A stretch of DNA of 64,000 nucleotides, taken from positions 1-64,000 of the forward strand of contig NZ_JABGCL010000020.1 of assembly GCF_019800005.1 (NCBI RefSeq). Reading direction: 5' to 3'. This document shows positions 44,299 to 52,468 of the stretch, one piece after another. Numbering within the stretch: the first letter of the stretch is position 1; every line of letters begins with the position of its first letter. Source of the DNA: Geminicoccus harenae (GTDB lineage: Bacteria; Pseudomonadota; Alphaproteobacteria; Geminicoccales; Geminicoccaceae). The position numbers and the translations under genes are program-made. The notes below the pieces were generated by a model, which searched no databases, was not told where the DNA came from, and was given only the letters and a program-made list of their open reading frames with translations.

Positions 44299-45941
44299 AC
44301 GTGAGCCTCCGGGAACAGCCGCAAGCGGTCACTGTCGGAGCGGATGAGCTCGCAGCGCTCGACGATGATCGAAAGCTTCCTGTGGTCCGGGCTGGATCCG
44401 AGCCGTGCCGGGACAAAGGAGGGAGTTACCCGGATCCTCGCGACCCCACCGGCGCCAGGCAGGTCGAACCGGAGCGTGCGGCGTTCGCTCCGCTGGAGCG
44501 GCTGCGTCTTGATCGTCGTGCCGTCGGAGAAGACGGCCCAGACTAGGACCGCAGGATGGGGAAGCCACTCTGGGGCGAGGACGTCGATCTCGACGGCTCC
44601 CGCATCATCGTCATGCGCAAGCTCGAGCAGGATCTCAGCGCCGGCCCAGCCGTCAGGGTGAACGCCCGAAAGACGACGACGTCCGGCGAACGTGTCCAGC
44701 GCAAAGCCGAACAGGGCCCAGTACTCGCGCGCCATCGCCCCTGAGTCGGCGAACTGTTCCGCCCGCTGCCTGCCAGCCGTTCTCCAGGCTTCCCGCGCGG
44801 CCTCATCCGTGACCAGACGCATGATCGCTTCGGCGACCTCATCCGGGACACGCGGATCGAACAACATCGCCGCACCGCACGCGACCTCTGGCAGCGAGGC
44901 GACATTGCTGCAGGCAACCGGTACGCCCAGGGCCATCGCCTCGACCACCGGCAGGCCAAAGCCTTCGAAGAGCGAAGGAAAGATCAGGCCGCGGGCAGCG
45001 CCGACGAGTGCCGCGAACTCGGCATCCGCGAGATGTCCGGGGAAGATGACCTTCCCGCCCAGCTGCATTCGTTCCGCCAAATCCATCACATGATCCCGCC
45101 GGGGATCTGGCGCTCCCGTGCAGACCAGGCGGACATGATCCGGCAGCCCGCGATGACGAGCCATGGCGAAGGCCGTCAGCAACATTTCGTGATTCTTGTG
45201 CCGCCAGAAGTTGGCCGGGTAAACCAGATACTGGTCGGGCTCGAGGCCGAGCATCGTAAAGACCTTGTCCCGATCCGCGCTCGACCACTTGTTCTCGAGC
45301 CGGCGCGCCATCCGGTGGTGGATCGTCCGAACGCGGTTCGGGTCAGGCGGGCCATGCGCAAGCACGGCCTCGCGCACATGATCGGAAATGGCCGCGATCG
45401 CGCTCGAGAAACGAAAGGAGTTCCGGATCGCCAGGTCCCGGTTGGCTGAATCCTCGGCAGAAAAGAACTGAGGATATACCATGTACTGGATGTCATGGAT
45501 CGTTGTCACGGTCGGGACACCCGGCTCGTAGAACACCGGCGCCGTAAACGGGCAGAACAGCAAGTCCGCCTTGGTATCCGCAACCGGCGGCCGGACGAAG
45601 GTTCCTTTGATCAGGTGCGCCGCGACGTGCGACATGACGACCGCCAGCCTTCTGGGAACGCGCCGGAATATCGCAGCGCGCAGGCTATACAATAACCTGC
45701 CCACGCCTCGCTCGCGCTCGATCGCTCCGATACCCGGCACCAGGACACGCTGGACGTTGGGCGCATCGAGATGAGAGAGTTCGTCATGCGCTGCCCGTTG
45801 CGTCATCAGGATGAAGCGCGTGTCCGGCGCCAGCTTCGCCAGCTCTCTAACCAGTTCGATCGCGAATATCTTCGCGCCGCCATTCTGTGCCCCGGGCAGG
45901 ATTGGGGTCAAATCTACCGCAACCGTCTTCAGGCTACGCAT
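44295..45941 (-). CDS. GT4-family glycosyltransferase with C-terminal beta domain
   Basis: 548 residues. Residues 1-400 are a GT-B transferase with YPANFWRHKNHEML, FPSLFEGFGLPVVEAMALG and SNVASLPEVA. About 130 extra residues at the C-terminus look beta-rich (LPGAGGVARIRVTP) and are unusual for GT4; they may bind glycan. ATG 45941 is preceded by GAGGGGG. The 247-bp gap to the sulfotransferase gene is lower in GC and may hold a promoter. Confidence 0.83.
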   Translation of the reverse strand: MRSLKTVAVDLTPILPGAQNGGAKIFAIELVRELAKLAPDTRFILMTQRAAHDELSHLDAPNVQRVLVPGIGAIERERGVGRLLYSLRAAIFRRVPRRLAVVMSHVAAHLIKGTFVRPPVADTKADLLFCPFTAPVFYEPGVPTVTTIHDIQYMVYPQFFSAEDSANRDLAIRNSFRFSSAIAAISDHVREAVLAHGPPDPNRVRTIHHRMARRLENKWSSADRDKVFTMLGLEPDQYLVYPANFWRHKNHEMLLTAFAMARHRGLPDHVRLVCTGAPDPRRDHVMDLAERMQLGGKVIFPGHLADAEFAALVGAARGLIFPSLFEGFGLPVVEAMALGVPVACSNVASLPEVACGAAMLFDPRVPDEVAEAIMRLVTDEAAREAWRTAGRQRAEQFADSGAMAREYWALFGFALDTFAGRRRLSGVHPDGWAGAEILLELAHDDDAGAVEIDVLAPEWLPHPAVLVWAVFSDGTTIKTQPLQRSERRTLRFDLPGAGGVARIRVTPSFVPARLGSSPDHRKLSIIVERCELIRSDSDRLRLFPEAHV

Positions 45942-46188
45942 TTCGACCCCCTCATAATCATCCAGTATTATTAATGTTGAAACGAATTCTGCCAACCTCG
46001 GAAGCGGATTTCTAGCAAAAATCGAACTGTCATCCACAAGATATTCGAAGTGTTTTCTGCCATTGCACCCTAATTTCGGGCAGGATGCTTTCTCGTCGTC
46101 CAATTGATTGATGTCGACGATCACGCTGGACCAGCTTTCTCCTGGAAGAGTTATGCCTCCGCCGACCTTCCTGCCATCGCGGGTGGCA

Positions 46189-47697
46189 CTATTTCCATCC
46201 ACCAATGAGCTTATGCAGCCCGGAGGACAACTTCTTCTGATTATTTTTCACGATATCCAGAACATGAGTAAGGACCTGCTCGATGTTCTGCCGCGCCGCT
46301 CGTTCGCTGCCTGTCTCTTCCAGCAGCGCGCGGACCATCTGCTCGAGGTTGCGTCGTGCTGCTCGTTCGCTGCCCATCTCCTCCAACAGTGCGCGGACCA
46401 TCTGCTTGAGGTTGCGTCGTGCCGCTCGTTCGCTGTCCGTCTCCTCCAGCAGTGCGCGGATCATCTGCTCGAGGCTTTGCCGTGCTGCTCGTTCGCCCCC
46501 CGTCTCCTCCAGTAGCGTGCGAACCGTCTGTTCCAGGCTCTGCCATGCTGGTCGCTCCCGCTCCAGCCCTTCAAGCATCTGGCTGAGCTCGGAGATCCGT
46601 TCCAGGTGGCGTGCCCGTTCGTTCTCCAGACGTCCCAGCGTCGTCGCCTGCCTCTCGATCAGCGCCAGTGGATCCTCTTCCACCCCGAGCAGCTTGATCG
46701 CGTCATCGGGTTGCCTTGCCGCCTTGCGCAGCGCTGCGGCCAGCTTCGGTGCCTCCGGGTGCTCGCGCGTCGTTGCGTCGACAAGGTTCAGCCACGAACG
46801 GTAGCTCTCCTCGACCTCGGCTGCGATCTCCTGGGCCCGGGCCGGTCCATGATCGACGATCCCTTCCGCACGAAGCGCAGGAATGAGATCGCCAAAGCCC
46901 AGCGCCACGATTCCTTCCTCCGAGAAGATGTCGTGGACGGCCTGCTTCTCCTCGCGGGTGAGGACATCACGCCAGGCCCAGAGGCTGTTCTGGTGGATGG
47001 AGCGAGTCTCCAGGATCTTCTGGTCACCCAGGCGGCCCCGGCGACGCTCGAGCTTCTCGGAGATGAACGACGGCGAAGCCACATCCGGATCGGCACCGAG
47101 AACGGCCAGCACCGACCGCAGGACCTGCCCCGAATCGGTGACGAGCTCGTCATAAGTGCATGCATGCACCCGGGACGGGTTGCCGGCAGCGAAACGCTCC
47201 AGCCTGCGGTAACCCAGCACCAGGTCGAACAACAGCTCGTTGTCCGAGGCAGCCATGGCCGCGGTCAGGTCGAAGTTCCAGGTGGACTTCAAGGACCCCG
47301 CAACGGCGAAGGGATGCCGCTTCAGGTAGACGAACTTGCACCTGGGAAAGATCAGGGCGATTTCATCGATGATCTGATAATATCTCGGCGTCTTGTCGAC
47401 GAATATCCGGCTGTCGTTCTTCTGAAGATACTCGTTGTAGAGCGTCGCTGCGTAGGAGGCTTTCGCGCACCGTACATCCAGGTCGCGGGAAAACTCCAGA
47501 TAGCCTTGCCCGATCAGCTGGCTTCCGGCCGGATGAAGCGAATGGGCCTTGCCGATCGCCTCCACCGCGAACATCAGCCAGGGCTCGGGGGGCGAAGCGA
47601 TGTCCGGATGACTGTCCAGCAGATGGGACAGGAGAGTCGTGCCCGAGCGGGGAACACCCAGCAGGAACGCCAGTGACTGGCCATCAGCGTCGATCAC
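46189..47697 (-). CDS. Sulfotransferase-like protein with repeated C-terminal coiled coil
   Basis: 502 residues. The N-terminal 280 are a P-loop sulfotransferase: FLLGVPRSGTTLLSHLLDSHP is the 5'-PSB PAPS loop, DKTPRYY and FPRCKFVYLKRHP give the 3'-PB region. Residues 285-470 are helical, ending in four tandem 21-residue units (388-471) of the pattern LEQMVRALLEE-x-x-SERAARxN. A short basic tail follows. It overlaps the wzt stop (ATGA). It could sulfate the exported glycan, with the coiled coil docking to the Wzt/Wzm exporter. This docking role is inference. Confidence 0.78.
   Translation of the reverse strand: MIDADGQSLAFLLGVPRSGTTLLSHLLDSHPDIASPPEPWLMFAVEAIGKAHSLHPAGSQLIGQGYLEFSRDLDVRCAKASYAATLYNEYLQKNDSRIFVDKTPRYYQIIDEIALIFPRCKFVYLKRHPFAVAGSLKSTWNFDLTAAMAASDNELLFDLVLGYRRLERFAAGNPSRVHACTYDELVTDSGQVLRSVLAVLGADPDVASPSFISEKLERRRGRLGDQKILETRSIHQNSLWAWRDVLTREEKQAVHDIFSEEGIVALGFGDLIPALRAEGIVDHGPARAQEIAAEVEESYRSWLNLVDATTREHPEAPKLAAALRKAARQPDDAIKLLGVEEDPLALIERQATTLGRLENERARHLERISELSQMLEGLERERPAWQSLEQTVRTLLEETGGERAARQSLEQMIRALLEETDSERAARRNLKQMVRALLEEMGSERAARRNLEQMVRALLEETGSERAARQNIEQVLTHVLDIVKNNQKKLSSGLHKLIGGWK
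46285..46536 (-). repeat. Four 63-bp in-frame tandem repeats (21-residue coiled-coil units)
   Basis: Codons 388-471 of the sulfotransferase-like gene are four near-identical 63-bp units, differing by a few substitutions each. 21 residues equal three heptads, so each unit adds whole turns of coiled coil. Repeat number could change by slippage without breaking the frame. Confidence 0.85.
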
Positions 47698-49151
47698 GTC
47701 GTGACCCGCCTTTCCTGCATCTCATCGTGATCCGAAGGCACCGGCACGGCGTCGGTCACGATATCGAGATGGCATCGCGGCGGGCTCGAGATGTCGACGA
47801 CGCCGCTCAGGTTCCACCGCATGGACGGAGCGGCAATGACCCGGAACATGTGCGCATCGATGATCCGGTGCAGGACCTGCTGGTTCTCCATCGCATAGGA
47901 GTAGGCCCCGGCATTCGCGAAATAGATCCCTGGACGCAGCATGTTGCGAAACCAGAAGGTCACGCGAACCACCGAACCACCTGCTATATACGGTTCGGCA
48001 TCCGAGACCTCGTGCGAACCCATGCCACCGATCTCGAATCCGCTGATGGTCTTCAGCACCATCCCGAAGTAGACGGCGCATGCCGCATGCGTGAAACGCA
48101 CCTCGTAGCAATAGCGGTAGGTCTGTCCAGAGGTGATGATATTGACGGTAGCGCCCGTCTTGTCCAGGATCCTGATGTTGTCGATCACGGCGCCGTTGGG
48201 CGTGTAGGATACCGTGCTGGCCGGTACCAGGTTCTTGTCATAGTAGGCGCTCGCTTCATGCTTGCCGGGCATCCGTTCGGGCGCATCGTTGTCACCGGCC
48301 TGCCCGACTTCGTCGTCTTCTGCATCGTCTTCACGGCTGAACGGCGCGGCGGTTCCAGCCTCGTCCTCGTGCATCGCGAGGATGGCCCGGCGGACCTGTT
48401 CCTGTCGGGCAGGCGGCGCGTAGGCCAGGCGCTGGTATTTCGCGATCACGAGCTTGGGGTCGCTAATCAGGATGGATTCGCCGCGGTCGATCAGGATCGC
48501 CCGATCACATAGTTCCACGACCGTCGCGCCCGAATGGCTGACGAAGAGAACGGTGGTTCCTCCGGCACGGAGAGCGCCAATCCGGGCAAAGCACTTGCGC
48601 TGAAAGGCCTCGTCACCGACCGCGAGCGCTTCATCCACCACGAGAATGTCGGGATCGACATTGATCGCAACGGCAAAGCCCAGCCTGGCGCTCATGCCGC
48701 TGGAATAGCTCTTTACCGGCTGGTCGAGAAAATCCCCGATATCGGCGAAGGCAGCGATCTGGTCGAACCGGGCCTTGATCTCTGCCTCACTGAGACCCAG
48801 GACCGCTGCATTCAGAAAGACGTTCTCCCGGCCGGTGAAATCGGGATTGAATCCCGAACCCAATTCGAGAAGGGCGGCGATGCGCCCACTGGTATGGACG
48901 TTGCCTTCGGTCGGATTGAGCAAGCCACAGATGAGCTGCAGCAGGGTCGACTTGCCGCTGCCGTTCCGGCCGACGATGCCGACGGTCTCGGCTTTCTTCA
49001 GCTCGAACGAAACATTCCTCAGCGCCCAGAACTCGCGATAGTACTGCTTGCGCCCACGCCTGAGCATCTGCAGCAGCCGATCATGCGGCTTGTCGTAAAT
49101 ATGATAGCACTTCCCCAGGCCGCTGACCTTGATGGCGACTTCAGAGGACAT
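47694..49151 (-). CDS. wzt: Wzt-like ABC polysaccharide exporter ATPase with C-terminal carbohydrate-binding domain
   Basis: 485 residues. ATPase domain (about 1-250): Walker A GRNGSGKST, signature YSSGMSARLGFA and ILVVDEALAVGDE. After an acidic linker comes a beta-sandwich C-terminal domain (about 320-470) like that of Wzt proteins that recognise the modified end of their own glycan. This fits the neighbouring methyltransferase and sulfotransferase as end-cappers. Start ATG 49151 overlaps the end of wzm. Confidence 0.88.
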   Translation of the reverse strand: MSSEVAIKVSGLGKCYHIYDKPHDRLLQMLRRGRKQYYREFWALRNVSFELKKAETVGIVGRNGSGKSTLLQLICGLLNPTEGNVHTSGRIAALLELGSGFNPDFTGRENVFLNAAVLGLSEAEIKARFDQIAAFADIGDFLDQPVKSYSSGMSARLGFAVAINVDPDILVVDEALAVGDEAFQRKCFARIGALRAGGTTVLFVSHSGATVVELCDRAILIDRGESILISDPKLVIAKYQRLAYAPPARQEQVRRAILAMHEDEAGTAAPFSREDDAEDDEVGQAGDNDAPERMPGKHEASAYYDKNLVPASTVSYTPNGAVIDNIRILDKTGATVNIITSGQTYRYCYEVRFTHAACAVYFGMVLKTISGFEIGGMGSHEVSDAEPYIAGGSVVRVTFWFRNMLRPGIYFANAGAYSYAMENQQVLHRIIDAHMFRVIAAPSMRWNLSGVVDISSPPRCHLDIVTDAVPVPSDHDEMQERRVTT

Positions 49152-49959
49152 CAGCAAATCCTTTGCGGGTCTTCTGGAACCATGCGAAGCCCAGGCACGC
49201 CACCACCATGCCTGCGAGTAGATAGACCACAAATAGGTCCCAGGACGGCGCTTTTCCCCACATGAGCGCGTCGCGCACCTGCTCCACCGCGGGGGTGAGC
49301 GGGTTGATCAGCATCAGCGGCCGGTAGGAGGCAGGCAGCGATGATACCGGGTAAAAGATTGGCGAGAGAAACATCAGCGCCGTGACGAGCACTCCGACAA
49401 CCTGAGCAACATCCCGAAGGAATACACCCAGAGCAGCAATCATCCATGACAGCCCCATGGTAAACGCAACGCATGGAGCTATGACTATCGGGAACATGAG
49501 AATACCCAGGTGCGGCGGCCCTATGATCAAGACATAAAATACCAACCATACGAGAAGATTCACTGCGGCATGAAACAATGCCGAAGCCATGATGACACCA
49601 GGAAGAATCTCTATTGGGAACATTATTTTCTTGACCAAATTCGTGTTCATTATGATGAGGTTGGAAGAGCGAGTCAGGCAGTCGGCGAAAATGTTGAATA
49701 CCAGCAGGCCTGCAAACAACGTCAATGCGAACTCGGCTCGCGATGCGTCGCTGCTTCCCCAGCGAGCATTGAAGACCACACTGAAGACGAACGTGTAGAC
49801 CGCCAGCATCAGCATGGGCTGAAAAAGAGACCAGAGGATTCCCATGATGGAACCGCGATAGCGTCCTTCCACCTCCCGCCTGGCCAGGACCATGGCAAGA
49901 TGGCGGTTGCGCCATAGGCTCGCCACCAGCTCGACCGGGGAGGCGCTATAGATCTGCAT
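49141..49959 (-). CDS. wzm: Wzm-like ABC-2 polysaccharide exporter permease
   Basis: 272 residues with six membrane helices, an N-terminal amphipathic interface RRNRH...RREVEGRYRGS, and the ABC-2 region LNPLTPAVEQVRD. With Wzt it exports a lipid-linked glycan to the periplasm. Codon composition is AT-richer than the core genes, suggesting transfer. It is the first gene of the polysaccharide operon. Confidence 0.88.
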   Translation of the reverse strand: MQIYSASPVELVASLWRNRHLAMVLARREVEGRYRGSIMGILWSLFQPMLMLAVYTFVFSVVFNARWGSSDASRAEFALTLFAGLLVFNIFADCLTRSSNLIIMNTNLVKKIMFPIEILPGVIMASALFHAAVNLLVWLVFYVLIIGPPHLGILMFPIVIAPCVAFTMGLSWMIAALGVFLRDVAQVVGVLVTALMFLSPIFYPVSSLPASYRPLMLINPLTPAVEQVRDALMWGKAPSWDLFVVYLLAGMVVACLGFAWFQKTRKGFADVL

Positions 49960-50918
49960 AAAATGAACACCCCCGAGCAGGCCTGATCGTCATATCCATG
50001 CGGCCATCCAAAGAACACTGTAGTCTTGATTAATGATCTTCGAATAGTTGCAGCCCACCCTGTCCGTGCGACTAACTCCTGCATCAAGTCTGTACATGAT
50101 CAAGGCCTCTGAAGCGTGTTCCGACCCGGATAGACATTGGCATGGCTCGATTGGCCCTGGGCTTCGTTCCTCCGTCGCGCATACCGCCGCCGCTCGGGCA
50201 TTGCGGCGATTGAACGAGGCAGGTCTTCAAGGTCGACAGGATAAGCAAGCTCGAGATGGCGTGCGATCGGCGCGAACTGCTCCGTCGTACGACCTGAGAT
50301 CTGGGCATCAGCTCTGCCCTGTCCGGGGGAGCGGGCCTCTGCCATCGCAGGTGCGATTCATGCGGATGGTGGGCGAAGTCTGCTCGACCTGCAGCAAGCT
50401 GCCGTCCATCCACAAGGTTGCCAGTCCGATGGGCTCGGCCGACGGACCAGAGGGCTGCTTCGCGCAAAACGCGCCTCTCTCCGGATCAACCAGAGCCGCA
50501 GTGTCTGCCCGGACGCAAGGAAGGGAGAACCCGTCCCCAGAGATCCATGCTGCCCCAGCCACGGTGCGTTCTGGCTCGGTGATCCGGACCATCTCCCGTG
50601 CTGCTCGTCTCGTCCGGGGTAGGGAGTCCAGGATCAGCAGGGACAGCACCGCATTGCAGCTATGCTCGGCTTGGGCAGGGCCATCACTTTGGCTTGCTGG
50701 AACATGAGCTGCGAATGCCTCAAAAAGTTCAATGGCGATGATTCTTGCTCCCGAGGCAGCACATGCAAGGGCAAAAGCCGCGTCATCTCGCCAAGGCTGC
50801 GCAGCCAGATGGTCCGGCGAAGGTAAGGTAGCGAGCGATCGGCGAGCCGAGCAAAGGCATTGGCTGCTTGGTCCCAGGGTGTAGTGGGTTGGATCTGCGG
50901 TGAACCCGGACGGCTGTT

Positions 50919-50981
50919 GGGCCGCTCGGTGTAGCGGATCGAGATATGCTGCACGCCGCAATCGCTGTGGTGCACCAAGCC
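50919..50981 (-). pseudogene. IS3-family transposase relic
   Basis: The minus-strand peptide GLVHHSDCGVQHISIRYTER matches the catalytic-core segment of IS3-group OrfB transposases (commonly LVHHSDRGxQYxSIRYTER), including the second catalytic Asp. Flanking residues do not continue the family match and the frame is short, so only a fragment survives. Confidence 0.7.
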
Positions 50982-51297
50982 AGCTGTACGGACGCGACGG
51001 CGGTCATGCCCCGACCGGTACCAAGCAACTGTCGAGCGGATCGTCCATCGGCAGGTTGGTGGGCCATGGCACCTGGTCGAGCTGACTGTCGTTGTATCGA
51101 TCGCCGGCGAGGCGGAGCGTAGCGCCCTGCGGTACTTTGCGAACCACATCGAGATGTGGGGCAGCCTACACGAGGAGGCTGGGACGCCCGCTCGATCTCG
51201 GAATGTGATCGAGTTCCCTGCTGCCTAGCCGCGCACTGCGAACGCCAACGAGCAAGGCAAGCTGGCCAGAGCCTCCGCATCCTGAGGGGGATGCCAC

Positions 51298-51350
51298 CGG
51301 CAGCAGCGGTCTTGAAAACCGCCGGCTGGCGAGTCTGTGGGTTCGGATCC
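51298..51350 (+). repeat. tRNA-Ser(TGA) internal fragment
   Basis: The anticodon arm GCGGTCTTGAAAACCGC (anticodon TGA) is followed by a long variable-arm-like stretch and a T-loop region GTGGGTTCGGATCC. The acceptor strands do not pair and no CCA follows, so this is a relic or att remnant, not a working tRNA. Confidence 0.6.
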
Positions 51351-51624
51351 GTTCCGAGTTTGAACTCATGGGCAGCGGATTTGCAGTGCGCTGCATTACC
51401 GAAGGGCAGGGCAGCCCTGCTTACATGACGTGCGGATATTGGTCCGGAGCGTAGGCCCTATAAGGGTTTGGCAAACCGCTGCCATGCCTCCTCGCATGCG
51501 GCTGCGCGCAAGCATGCAGCAGCCTCGAGGTGGGCAGTGCATCATAAGGATGGCGATTGGATGGCTGGAACCGGCCGATGCTAGAATGCTCGGCAGCAGG
51601 ATCAGACCGAGCCTTTGAAAAGAC

Positions 51625-51701
51625 TGGTGCGCCCGGCGGGATTCGAACCCACGACCCCAGGATTAGGAATCCTGTGCTCTATCCTGCTGAGCTACGGGCG
51701 C
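51625..51701 (-). tRNA. tRNA-Arg (anticodon CCT)
   Basis: 77 bases on the minus strand including the encoded CCA. The acceptor GCGCCCG pairs with CGGGCGC; the anticodon loop is TTCCTAA (anticodon CCT); the T-arm contains GGTTCGAATCC. All four arms fold. It sits at the edge of the mobile-element debris and directly before the nuclease-like gene. Confidence 0.95.
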
Positions 51702-51712
51702 GCTCCGCTGTC

Positions 51713-52468
51713 CTGTACCACTGGCGCCGGGCTTCGGCCAGTCGTCGCAGCGTCCTGAGGCTGCTGGCCGGGCTGGCGGGCGGCCTGGTGGCGCCCGCGG
51801 CGTTCGGGCAGGCGGCGCTGGTGCCGGTGCGGGCGGACGAGTGGCGGCTGGCGGATGGACGCCTCCTGCGGCTGGCCTCGATCGTGGTGCCGGATCGGCC
51901 GGACGGGCTGGCCGGCAGGGGGCTGGCCCGGGCGCGCGAGCTGGCGGAGGGGAGCGAGCTGGTGCCCTCGGTCCTGGACCGGGCCGACCGGTTCGGGCGC
52001 CTGGTCGGCAGCCTCCGGGACGGGCAGGGCCGGGACCTGCGGGCTGCCCTGCTGCGCGCGGGGCTGGCCGTGGTGCGGACGGGGGAGGAGGACGACCAAG
52101 CCCTCAAGGGCCTGCTGGCCGAGGAGGCTCAGGGTCGCCGGGCCGGGCGCGGCATCTGGGGCGAGCTGGACCGGGCCGTGGCCACGCCGGAGGATGCCGG
52201 GCGCCGGATCGGCCGGTTCGCGCTGGTCCGGGGGCGGGTGGTGGCGCACAGCCGGCGCTTCGAGGCGGACTTTCTGGACTTCGGGCCGGACTGGCGGACC
52301 GATTTCGGCGTCCGGATCCCCAAGGCGAATCTGCCCGCCTTCATCGCCGCCGGGTGCGACCCGGCTGGTCTGGTGGGGCGGGAGGTGGAGGTGCGCGGCT
52401 GGCCGTTCTTCGCCAGCGGCCCCATGTTGGAACTGCGTCATCCACTGGAACTCGAGCCGATGCCATGA
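51713..52468 (+). CDS. SNase-like (thermonuclease-family) exported protein, start unclear
   Basis: About 250 residues. A Tat-like leader SRRSVLRLLAGLAGG is followed by a staphylococcal-nuclease-like beta barrel (DGRLLRLASIVVPD, GRGLARAREL, RAALLRAGLAVV, RAGRGIWG), then a second OB-like segment. The Arg/Asp catalytic set of true SNase is not clearly complete, so it may be non-nucleolytic. No ATG, GTG or TTG lies in frame between the tRNA-Arg and the leader; the first possible codon there is CTG 51713. It overlaps the M48 protease gene (ATGA). Confidence 0.7.
   Translation: MYHWRRASASRRSVLRLLAGLAGGLVAPAAFGQAALVPVRADEWRLADGRLLRLASIVVPDRPDGLAGRGLARARELAEGSELVPSVLDRADRFGRLVGSLRDGQGRDLRAALLRAGLAVVRTGEEDDQALKGLLAEEAQGRRAGRGIWGELDRAVATPEDAGRRIGRFALVRGRVVAHSRRFEADFLDFGPDWRTDFGVRIPKANLPAFIAAGCDPAGLVGREVEVRGWPFFASGPMLELRHPLELEPMP

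Larger units (their letters stand above)
49960..51624. other. Non-coding stretch with transposase and tRNA relics
   Basis: About 1.66 kb between wzm and the tRNA-Arg gene. Open frames on both strands are short and mutually overlapping. Apart from the IS3-like relic and the tRNA-Ser fragment listed separately, I recognise nothing; this is mobile-element debris. Confidence 0.55.

Noticed and set aside
50048..50707. 220-codon plus-strand frame in the debris region
   Set aside because: No domain, overlapped by equally long frames on the other strand and lacking a ribosome site.
51254..51267. 14-base string shared with 59219-59232 (AAGGCAAGCTGGCC)
   Set aside because: Too short and not flanked by further similarity; could be chance or a minor relic.
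51557..51712. Peptide extension of the SNase-like gene through the tRNA region
   Set aside because: It is the translated antisense of tRNA-Arg (GGIRTHDPRIRN pattern), a common annotation artefact.
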